Shown: positions 47,201 to 57,900 of the stretch, piece after piece
How the letters are laid out: the number at the start of each line of letters is the position of its first letter
Position numbering within the stretch: the first letter of the stretch is position 1
Assembly (NCBI GenBank): GCA_963693305.1
Contig: OY855913.1
Span: forward strand, 24,946,614-25,010,613
Source of the DNA: Meandrina meandrites
Lineage: Eukaryota > Cnidaria > Anthozoa > Scleractinia > Meandrinidae
Length of the DNA: 64,000 bases
Direction: 5' to 3'
Position numbers and translations under genes: made by a program
Notes under the pieces: generated by a model
What the model was told of the DNA's origin: nothing
The model's input: only the letters and a program-made list of their open reading frames with translations
Databases searched by the model: none

Positions 47201-49832
47201 TAAGCGGCTCATCTGTCGGCCGTGAGGGCCTTGGGCCAATGAGCCAATCGCAGGCAAGATTTTACAACCTGCGCAGAAGCGACCGTTCCCCGTAAAACCA
47301 TCTTTGCAGAAACATTCAAATGAGCCCACGGTGTTACTACAGTTGGCATTAAAGTGGCAGTTGTCCAACTTTTCTTGGCATTCGTCCACATCTGATAAGA
47401 AATTAGCAAAAAAAAATGATCAGTTACGACAAAAATACTGACTCACAGCCACATTGTCATTTAGTTTCTTTCGCTACTCACCGATAGCACAAGTTTCTCC
47501 GCTGAAGCCAGAAGGACACACGCACTGAAAGTTATCGAGTGATTCAAAGTTTGGAATGCACGAAGCGTTTCTTGGGCATGGACCACTGGAACACGAGTTC
47601 TATAAAAAAGGGAAAGGTATTACAATGATATATGCTGTCTCGGCTACCTTGTGGGCAAATAAATGAACATGCAGTCGCTGGTGGTGACAAAACATACAGT
47701 TGTGCCCCAGGGGGAATTGGAATAATCTAGTAATATTGTGTACCCCAGGGGTTTCTAGCGTCATGCAAAAGTCGTCACGAAATTTCATGTTTACATTTCA
47801 ACGTTAACTCTAACCCTAACCCTAAACTGTAAATAATATCAACGTCATATAAATCGTCACGAAGCATCCTCTAATGGCTCTTACGCCATGTACCTTTCGC
47901 CAAATGCCTCTGGAGGTGTTATTACTTCAAATGAGTAAAGCTACTGGTTTCAAAATAATTTAAGGCGTGACGAAATGTCCCCTTTGGGCCTTAACTTCAA
48001 CTTCCCCATAATGTAACATTTGTTATGAATTGTCCCCTTGTGATGTCAACGTTATGTAAAACGTCACGAGGTGTCTTTCCATTTAAGGTCATTCTGATTG
48101 TCACGAAATATGCCTATTTTTAAGTGTCACGCTCAGTATACCTCAGTTCCACGGTAGATATATCCAGGCCTGTCCGTCATGTTTTGAGGGTCTCTAAACT
48201 CATCAGATTTGCTGATTTCACAGTCACGCACTCCATTGTCCACTACAGGCCCCAGGTTATATGACACACAGAACTTGTGTCTGAAGCATTTCATCTGGCA
48301 GTCGTCTTCCTTCTCCACCGGATATGACGCAAGCACATGATCGTTCAATGACTTATCAAATTTTACGGCAAGAACCTTGACCAGTGTACATCTGCCATCT
48401 TTAAATTCAAGGAATAGGTGTTTATGTTAGTAATTTAACAATAGCGTGAAGTCCGTATAGGGGGAACAAACTCGCAGGACAAGTACCCACCAAGAGCCCA
48501 CTACACGCATGTGCAAATCAGAGTTAAACTAAGAATGCTTCTGATCGGTTCAAACACTTCAGCACGTTTGCTCAACAGGAATGCAATGTCGGAATAGTTT
48601 TAAATTAAAATCGCCCTAAGCTGGTACACAGTAGTTTACAAATTAAGATAAACAAATGAGCATTATAAAACATTAAATAAGTACCATATTAAACAGCTCT
48701 ATTATTATTATAAAAGAAACTGGAACTTGTTACAGGTAAAAAAAAACTTTCCTAGTATTTTTCCTTTTCACTAAACTGAAATAGCTGTGATATCTAAAAC
48801 AAGTTACGCTATTCCACGACGTGTATTATCATGCATAAAATGATTATGATTTGTAAAGGTTTTGAAAATAAAATGTTCTGACTATTGCATGTAGTTCAAA
48901 GGATTCGGCCACTTATTTGTTTTGTCTCTTTGCGTTGTCAACATAAATTCACTCCACTCGAGTGAAACGTCATCATATAACACGTAGGCTTTTGGACTGT
49001 AGAAGCCATAGGGTGACAACATATGATGTGGCGCACGCTAGTGTTATATCTTGAAATATAATTTTCGCATTCGTTTTCACTCCCAGTTCGCTCAAACTTA
49101 TCAAATGCAATAAGCAACAATGAAATAGTGTTCTACAACCATCTCTTTTAAAATATTGGGTTTAAGTCGTGAATTAAGAGTACCCAAACAAATGCGACTT
49201 TTAGTGTTTATGTGGCTTTAAATGCAATTTTCTTCAATTGCCTTCGGTGAAATTTTCCAAAATTTTCACAGTTGATTCTACCTTGAAAACAATTTTAAAC
49301 AGAAAAAAGTAGGGATTTGTTAGGCAGCTTCTTTGCTATTTGCAAATTTGTGTTTTCCCCTCTGCGTAAAATCTGGTCTGATAGATTTTCCTAAAAAATG
49401 ACCGCCACGTAAAGCAAAATAATTATAACCTCTCTGGCAAATTTTACGAAATTTCACGTAAGGAAACTTGAGAAAAACTAGACGAAAGTTGCCATTTTTG
49501 GCCACAAATTTGTAACAATTACGTAACAGAATAGAAGTTCGCCAAGATCGCTATTTGAGCATGCGTCAATGTTGAAACCACTAGGCTCGCTTACAGTGTT
49601 TACTGGGCGTTTTATGCAATTCCATGGCAAAAATCTACAAACTCATAATATTTGGAAGTTTTTAAAAACAGCATTGTCTGTTATATGCCCACTACATGCT
49701 TGTGATCGATATAACTGATTCTATGAAAGTCTGTTTCTACTCACCAACGATGGCTTGTGAAATGGTCGGGACCAGGAAATTACTTAGAATAAAAATAAGA
49801 ACGCTGGTTTGTACAAACTGCAGACCCGCCAT
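41236..49832 (-). CDS. PAN/EGF/discoidin/Ig secreted protein, left copy, frameshifted
   Basis: Exons, minus strand: 49832-49745 (signal peptide [14 protein letters not shown]...), 48398-48142 (PAN/apple), 47599-47482 (EGF), 47391-47269, 46985-46860, 46371-46249, 45694-45569 (EGF-like, DxxEC starts), 44217-43886 and 43482-43344 (F5/8C discoidin), 42408 onward (Ig, Ig, CASPR-like fibrinogen domain). Phases agree throughout. Relative to the right copy, the last exon carries four extra bases at about 42141-42150 (tgcatgca where the other copy has tgca). The frame therefore ends at 42050, giving a predicted 596-residue protein that stops after Ig1. The downstream frame (42198-41236) remains fully open to TAA at 41236 and encodes Ig2 and the fibrinogen-like domain ending KLMCYGSV. 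The gene may be a young pseudogene, a truncated secreted variant, or a sequencing error. It has five complete EGF exons plus one broken one. Confidence 0.85.
43344..44217 (-). other. Discoidin (F5/8C) exon pair, left copy
   Basis: These two exons together encode about 157 residues of an F5/8 type C domain, with [28 protein letters not shown] and CLRVEVYS. The fold usually binds sugars or phospholipids at cell surfaces. The intron between them holds a SINE (43553-43760) where the right copy has a microsatellite. Confidence 0.85.
43553..43760 (+). mobile_element. tRNA-derived SINE, family 2
   Basis: A tRNA-like head with A-box-like (tagcgcagtggtgagagc) and B-box-like (gggttcgattcccgg) words is followed by the tail catatgtgggttgagtttg, gctcc..., and ccgggttctccggttttcctcc. 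It lies in the discoidin intron of the left gene copy, antisense to that gene, and is followed by a CA-rich simple repeat (about 43755-43800). Confidence 0.8.
44779..44920. mobile_element. TATA-flanked palindromic MITE, 142 bp
   Basis: The arms tcaaacacgagagacagtgtttcatcgg are inverted repeats of about 30 bp with tata on both outer sides. It lies in the intron before the discoidin exons of the left copy. A decayed relative is at about 50172-50290. Confidence 0.75.
45073..45330 (-). mobile_element. Decayed SINE, family 1, reverse strand
   Basis: Reverse-complement words of the 9305-9595 SINE are visible: ggccaagtggtccatcaggctgg, gcagggttacc, ccatttatacacctgg, and the head region gggtccagcacgctg at the right end. 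Confidence 0.65.
46552..46580. repeat. Poly-C tract
   Basis: A run of about 26 C lies in an EGF-region intron of the left copy. Similar G or C runs occur at about 24714-24732, 56457-56481 and 63099-63117; they are prone to sequencing and assembly error. Confidence 0.85.
46697..46811 (-). pseudogene. Broken EGF exon in the left copy
   Basis: This reads [18 protein letters not shown] and the rest of an EGF-like exon, with an intact donor, but its 5' end is fused directly to intron sequence (the word gacgagcatttttgtctcaaaagtactgttctc belongs to the intron downstream of a sister exon). The DINEC start is lost, and the only nearby acceptor gives an immediate stop. Skipping it keeps phase between its neighbours. 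Confidence 0.75.
48399..49744. other. First intron of the left copy
   Basis: The part near exon 2 matches the first intron of the right copy in inverse orientation (words such as cacatgcgtgtagtgggctc), showing that the duplication included introns. No other feature was seen. Confidence 0.6.
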
Positions 49833-51959
49833 TGATGTGCAGGTTTAATGAGAGGTTTCGACGGTTATAATGATGAATAGCCTATGCTGCCCGGAAAATA
49901 TTATTGAGATGAACCATTCCCAACAACCAATAGAAACCTTACAATTGAAATAGAACATTATGTAGAAAGCAGGTGAATTTCGGAAGATAGTTATTTTCAA
50001 ATAACTCTTTAATCAAACGTTAAAACTTATCATGATGTCTCTTTGTCTTAAATCGGAGTCAGTCTACATAGATAGGTAATATGACTGACACAAGCTGGTA
50101 TGCATTATATATTCACGGATAATAAAAACATCCCACCCAGAAGACCAGAATGTTCTAGTTTTTGATGTAATGTATCAAACATGCAAGAGGGAGTGTTTCA
50201 TCAGTTTCAAACAGCGGGGAGAAAGTTAAACGCGCAGCGGAGTATTTTGACGAACTTCGAAGTGTTTGGAAATGTACCAAAAGATTCTTTCGAGTGCTTG
50301 AATTTATTTGTTCAACTGGAAATGAAAATAAGAATAAAATGGAGAAAGTAAACCGTAAAAATCCTAGACTTCCAAACCACCGTCACGGTTATGACTTTCG
50401 TTATTAGAGCTTGAGTTTGAGAACTTAATTTCCAAATTTATATATTGCCTCCTGAAATTGTGAGACCCGACCCGACCTATAGTTCATCATTAAACGTTTT
50501 CAGACATTCTTTTAATTCAGTTTCTTGCACGCACTTTAAATTAATTCTGTGCGGGATTGGTGTTTTTTTTAATATATATAACAGTATTGACGTGCTATAG
50601 AAAAACGATCCTTTGACCTGTATCAACACACGTTATAACGTTTGACCGTTTTTATTAAAAAAAAATATGAAAATCCAGTACAAGTATAAGAGCAAACTTC
50701 AAGTTATCCGTGTCTTGCTTGAGGAATATTATTAACCTAACCTAACCTAACCCCTGTTTTTTTTACATATTTAAATGTATACTTAATGTGCCTGTACACG
50801 AACGTTTAATTAAGCTATTTGAAAAGATGAGTCAAACTGTTTGTCAGAAAGTCATAATTGGCGGAGGAAGTATCCTTCATTCATCTGCCGCGTTCATTCC
50901 AGAAAGAGAACCGATACCCAAAGTAATTACTCTAACCAGACATCGCTGTCTTGATCAAAGTGGTTTTGTGACTATCCCGAAAAACCTCGTCGCAGCCCGA
51001 AATCACTCGGGATGGTCAAATACTGTAGCAAAACATTAATTATTGGAAACATTTTTTTCCGAAAATTTTTTTGTTGTGGACAAAACTGTTTTCCTATTTT
51101 TATCTGCGCGGATAACTGAGCTAAATTTGTGCACTGGGAAGCGAAACGTTTTTTAAATACTTCAGAAAACTTTCGTCTTTCCAAAAAGCAATCAGTTTTC
51201 AAAACATTTTCGTGCGGCTGTGAACTGGCAAACATATAGTTGTTTCCGAAACTTTCCGCGTTTCAGACAGTTTTTATTTTTAAACCATTATAGTGTTTAC
51301 GAAGATCAGTCGAAGGTAGGATTTAAAAATACAAAAGTTTGAAAAGCGCTTTGGCGAACTGCAATTACAAACAAACACTTCTCGAGAAAATGAATGTACT
51401 GGCTTTAAATCGTAGATCTGGCTTGTTCAGACATGTATAGTAATGACATTTTTCATAGTGATGCATGTCCAATAATAGCCTTGCTTATAGACCAGCTGAA
51501 CGCATTATTATAACACCCCCAAAATAAATGGTTAAATTAGTTCGGATCTCGAACACACAATTTCAGTCAGCCACATCAATTAACTAGAACTTTCTAATCA
51601 TGACGAGAATTTTGATTATCGGCAAACATATAAAGAACGTACGATCATACTGTGTTAGTCATATAATAGTTAACATTGATTCAAATTCGTTTCTACTTTG
51701 GAACATAGCAAACAGCTTGAAAACTTTCAATTTCTATTAATTGTAGAGGTATATTGACAGTAAACAATTTAAGTAGAGATAACACGTTTGAATGATTTAA
51801 ACACCTGCCTTCTGAATAATGTTTCTGCTGTTTTGAATGTATAGTTGCTATTGGTTGTTAGGAACTGTTTCGTGTAATCAGCGCGTTTTCTGGGCGTAAT
51901 TTGAGAAGATATCAACGCTGACACCCTCCAAGCTTCCGAGTTAATAAACCTGCTCATCA
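49833..51959. promoter_or_regulatory. Head-to-head spacer between the two gene copies
   Basis: This 2.1-kb interval separates the two start codons. The 15-16 bases just before each ATG are similar (ttaaacctgcacatca and ataaacctgctcatca), marking shared 5' UTR. It also holds a decayed copy of the 44779-44920 MITE (about 50172-50290) and a short taacc tandem at about 50733-50752. Promoters for both genes should lie here; I could not name specific sites. Confidence 0.55.
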
Positions 51960-54900
51960 ATGGCGGGCCTGCCGGTACAGGCTAGCGTTCTAATTTTCAT
52001 TCTGAGTAACGTTCTTGAGCCTACAATTTCACAGGCCATAGTTGGTAAGTAAATCCTGATTTTTATTTCATCGGTTTCGATTGGGAAAGGTAGCTTGACT
52101 GTGAGGAAGATTCAAGCCATATATACAATACAAGGTCGTCCAAGAGGTATAGAAGCCCAAGTTCTTCATAACGCAGACCGAACGCAGCGAGGCCAACTGC
52201 AAAATAACGGTCCCGAACAAGCTAGCCAGTTAATACGAGATTTATTATGCAACTTTGTGCTTGAAAGAAACACGCAGGTGGAAATTAAATATCTCCAACC
52301 CCAAGTGAGAACAGGCAAAGAGTTAAAGATTTCATGGTCATTTCTAAACTCCTTATTTTTTTTCAAACCATGTTCGGAAATGACGTGTTATATACAGGTA
52401 TATGCGCTGCTGATTTTTTGCACATTAGCTTCAGCAATAAAAGTGCAAGAAATGAGTTATTTTTTACCCGACGAAGAAGTATTCACTTATGCACGGAGAA
52501 AGCGCTTATCAGTTCAAATATGTATGATCATCGATTATTAAATACATATCAAAGCGAATCTGAATTTGTGTCCATGAGCCAGCAACACTCATTTTAAACT
52601 CATGACTTCGTGCAATGTATCTTACCACGAAAAGACAAATTTGTGGTGAACAGCGCGGGCCCTTTGGTATGCATGGAAAACTTGGGGAGCGAATTAACGC
52701 ACACTTTCAAAAGTACTCAAGCTAACTTCACTTGGCAGTTTTTTTTCTAAGTTTCCATTTTGGTCAGTCCTTGATCAATTAATGTAAGCATATTTTAAGT
52801 TTGTATCAAGGACGCCGACATGTAATACTCATTTCCAATTAATGACCAACCCAAGATCGCGGCGAATTTATGCTTACAACTCAAAAAAGTAAACAAATCA
52901 AGTAAATAAGCCAGCTGAGTCCTTTGAGCCTTATGCAATAGTGAGAACATTTTCAAAGCCGTTACAAATTATAATCATTTTTTGAATCATAATACACAGC
53001 GTGGAATAGCGTAACTTGTTTTAGATATGCCAATTATTTCAGTTTAGCGAAAAGGAAAAAAATTACTAGGATAGCTTTTCTTACTTGTAACAAGCTCCAG
53101 TTTTTCTATAGGGCTGTTTTATGTGGTACTTATTTAATGTTTTATAATACACATTTGTTTATGTGAATTTGTAAACTACTGAGTACCAGCTTAGGGCGAT
53201 TTTGATTTAAAACTATTCCGACATTGCATTCCTGTTGAGCAAACGTGCTGATGTGTTTGAACCAATCAAAAGCATTCTTAGTTAAAGTCTGATTTGCACA
53301 TGCGTGTAGTGGGCTCCTGGTGGGTACTTACTCTGCGAGTTTGTTCCCCAATACGGACTTCATGCTATTGTTAAATTATTACTAACATAAACACGTACGT
53401 ATTCCTTGAATTTAAAGATGGCAGATGTACACTGGTCAAGGTTCTTGCCGTAAAATTTGACAAGTCATTGGACGATCATGTGCTTGCGTCATATCCGGTG
53501 GAGAAGGAAGACGACTGCCAGATGAAATGCTTCAGACACAAGTTCTGTGTGTCATATAACCTGGGACCTGTAGTGGACAATGGAGTGCGTGACTGTGAAA
53601 TCAGCAAATCTGATGAGTTTAGAGACCCTCAAAACATGATGGACAGGCCTGGATACATCTACCGTGGAACTGAGGTATGCTGACCGTTAGTTTTGTAGCG
53701 AAGGGACAACACCATGTTGTGTTACAGTAATACCACACCAAAGACAATTTCGTGACAATCAAAATGACCTTAAATGGAAAGACACCTCGTGACGGCTTAC
53801 ATAATGTTGAGATCCCAAGGGAACAATTCATGACAAAAGTTACATTACGGGGAAGATGAAGTTAAGGCACAAAGGGGAAATTTCGGGACGCCTTAAATTG
53901 TTTTGAAACCAGAAGCCGTAACAGCTCATTTGAAGTAATAACACCTCCAGAGGCATTTCGCGAAAAGGTACATGACGTAACAGCCATTAGAGAGTGCTTT
54001 GTGACGATTTACGTGGCCTTAAAAGTATTTACAGTTTACATTAACGTTGAAATATGAAGGTGAAATTTCGTGCCGACTTTTGCATGACGCTAGAAACTCT
54101 GTGGGTACACAATATTACTAGATTATTCCAATTTCCCCTGGAGCACAACTGTATATTTTGTCACCATCGGCGACTGCATTATAATATTTTTGCCCACCAG
54201 GTAGCCGAGACAGCATATTTCATTGTTACACCTAGTCCAGTTCTGGCCCATTATCTGTCACGAGAGAGGGCCAGAACTGGACTGTGTAATATTATTCTCT
54301 GTTTTTATAGAACTCGTGTTCCAGTGGTCCATGCCCAAGAAACGCTTCGTGCATTCCAAACTTTGAATCACTCGATAACTTTCAGTGCGTGTGTCCTTCA
54401 GGCTTCACCGGAGAAACTTGTGCTATCGGTGAGTAGCGAAAGAAACTAAATAACAATGTGGCTGTGAGTCAGTATTTTTGTCGTTACTGATCATTTTTTT
54501 TTTTGCTAATTTCTTATCAGATGTGGACGAATGCCAAGAAAAGTTGGACAACTGCCACTTTAATGCCAACTGTAGTAACACCGTGGGCTCATTTGAATGT
54601 TTCTGCAAAGATGGTTTTACGGGGAACGGTCGCTTCTGCGCAGGTAGTAAAATCTTGCCTGCGATTGGCTCATTGACCCAAGGCCCTCACGGCCAGCAGA
54701 TGAGCCGCTTATAGACTGAGGCAAACTCTCCGTTGTCGCTCTATTCCAAAAGTGTAGGGAAATAAGCTGGCTCATAATGGCTTAGTAATGCCCGTCTTTG
54801 GAGTTCTATTGCAGCTAATTAACCCATAATGTCATACTATTCTTTCCTTTACTTCATGTAGACATAAACGAATGTGAAATCCAGGATTGTCACTTTAATG

Positions 54901-57900
54901 CAGAGTGCATAAACACTGTGGGCTCATTTGAATGCTCGTGCAAGCCTGGGTACAAGGGAGATGGTGTATCTCTATGTGAAGGTAAAGGAATATTCCGTTT
55001 ACATGTAAGGTCTTTGCTCTGAAATAGAAACTGCACTGAGATTTTAGTCAAACTTTCCCTATCGGTAGTTTATCTCATAGCAACTTTAATTTTTGAAATG
55101 AAAACGGTGGGCGGGGTCCCCATACTCGTTTATTAGCAGCACCTTGTATATTAGTCCAGTTCCTAGACTGCGAGCAGTCGGGTTTTGTTCGCGAAAATCC
55201 TAGGAGCGACAAGAAAAGCCGAAAATATGCAAATAAGGGGAAGGAACGAGGGGAGAATAAGGCGAGACACGAAAAAAACCGACTGCGGAGGTTTCTTTGT
55301 TTTACAAATTCCCGTTTCTGAGAAACGGGAAATGCTGATTGGACGATTACCTGTCAGTCTGTCATCGAATTCATATTTTCGGTGGAAATGTATCCTGTCT
55401 TGGAACTAAAATTTCCATATGTAATCGCAAATGGCCGACAGCAAATCCGACAAAATTGTGAAGGTTCGTCACCTTTCCGTTTTCGTCCTTTTTTTGTGAC
55501 ACTTTTCTTTGGCGTTTCGAGCGTTTCAGAATTCATGTCATCATCGTCTATTCCACCACTGGAGCAGTTTACGGTTTGCGAACAGCAAACGAAGAATCGA
55601 CAGGAATCCGTCAGATAAGTCGAGTTTGTTTACCAGTATCAATTACACAAAAATACTTTGGCGCGAAAGTTGTCGCGAAATGGTATCATTTTGCAAAGTG
55701 GGCGGAGCTATCAATCAAATAGTTGAAAGGCGGCAAATCGAAAAGATCAAAAACTCCTCCGCAGTCTCTTTCTTTTTCCTTTTCCTCTGCGCCCGCGCTT
55801 CTCGCGGCTCGCGGCTTCGCCACTCGCCGCTCGCTTTGCGCTTCGATCGCGAGCGATTTTATTATCCCGTAGCACGCTAGGAAAAGAAAGAGACTGCTCG
55901 CAGTCTATCCAGTTCCTGAACTCTCTTCCGCGCTTTATATAGGTGTTGAACCCAAACGGATTTCTGAGCATGCGCATGCAAGTTATCCTGGACTCTCTTT
56001 TTCGCGCCTGGATTCGATCCTTTCTAGGGCACGCGAAAGAGGGAGTCTGGGGATTTGACTACTTCTATATACACAGTAACTTCTTATAATATTATCATCA
56101 GTAAAATTCAGATTTTCCACAATTTTTCTTATTCCGGAATGAGAATTGGTCTATATTTATTTCAAAGAAAATAGAGACATTATGCGAAACAGCCTACAAT
56201 CGATATATCAAAATTCATGCCTCTTGACCAACTTCTAAATCTTTCTCGTGAATTAACATTGTATTTTTTAGCTGGCAAGCCTCGGAGTCATGTTAGAAGT
56301 TTGATATATATCAAGGGTGTACATGGATTATTCCAGAAAAGCTAGAGAACAAATTATAGGTCACCATATATATGCATAGTAGTTAACGAGAAAATGACGA
56401 TTTATCTCTCTAGCGAGCTCCGGCCAAAAAGAAAAGGGCGCCATTTTTTTCGGGGGCGGGGGGGGGGGGGGGGGGGGGGGGTGTGCAAGCTAATCACGCC
56501 AGTGAAATTATATACAGTCACAGTGCACGCAGTACTAAGGAATGGCCGCCAAAAGAGGTTGTCAGGCAAACACGAGATAAAGATTAAGTCCGATCTAATC
56601 CTAGAAATCTATGAATCAATAGATCGTTTTCACGTGACGTCATCAGGTACTAAAGTCCAAAACTAAAGGGACACCAAAGTTTGCATCCACATCAGGCATA
56701 AGAGGTACTAAAATTATATCTGTTTGCAACTCTTCAGCTCAGTAGCGTCCTTCGTTTGGAAACCAGCGCACTTTGAATTTCAGAGTTATGGCGGTGCGTG
56801 ACATACAGTTACGATCGTGTTTGTCAAAAAATATGCATTTATCTTATGACTTTTTGCCATTTGAGAAGTTAAAGTAGCAGGAAATGTGTTTATGCAAATG
56901 TCTGTTTGTCCAGTACCGATAATCAGGGGCCTAGATGACCAAAGTAAGTTCCAGATGTTTACAGTATTTTCCGGCCGCCATATTGGTGCATCTGTGTAAT
57001 ACTATCTGTGGTGCACCAATATGGCGGATCCATACTGGGCTCTGTAAATTTGTGCAAAACATTTCGACGAATATCTGAAGTTTGGGATAGCGCACAGACC
57101 TAAAACTTGGAGGAATGACTTATTTACTTATTTCCTATAATATCCTATTTTGTTGACCTCATTCAATGAATGGTTCTTCAATTTTTATTTTTATTGCGTG
57201 ACAGTGAAAACGATCTATATCAATTTTGTTTTTAATTTCAATTCAATTGTTGCAGACATTGACGAGTGCCAGGAACAAACTCACAACTGTCACCCCACCG
57301 CCAGCTGCTACAACACCTTGGGATCATTTGGATGCGTTTGTAAAGCCGGTTATACTGGAGACGGACAGAATTGCAAAGGTTTGAGAGGGTTCCCTCACAT
57401 TCGCAAACAGTCCATTCTTGCAGTACTTACTCAAACATAAGGTCACAATTTATGAATGAAAATAAATTGGAATTATAGTACTCATGTTCGGATCCTGTTT
57501 GTAAATATCCGTCTCTACGGTTATCACCAGGCGAATACCACAGCGACGAGCCAATGACGTTGAATTTTGGCCCCCCTTTTGAGTTTGTGATCAATATTAC
57601 ACTAAAAAAACAAAAAATTCCATATGGAATCCATTATTGTCAACCGTGGATAAAATAATGTGCAGTATGAAGAATAAAAAGTTCGTGTGTTTTTGGTCAA
57701 CTAGTTTGAAATGCTTACAAAAAATTATTACAAAAAGTGAACTGTATTATCAGTATTAGCTGCATGCTAGAACATGCAGATGCATGATAACCATGGGATT
57801 TTGAGCAAAGTGCTTCCAGCGGTCAAGTACTTAACATTTGTGTACTAAGGTGGCTCATAATGGCTTAGTAATGCCCGTCTTTGGTATTCTATTGCAGCTA

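Noticed and set aside
52095..52541. 148-residue open frame in the first intron of the right gene copy
   Set aside because: No recognised domain, no counterpart of similar frame in the left copy, and it crosses intron sequence between two well-supported exons.
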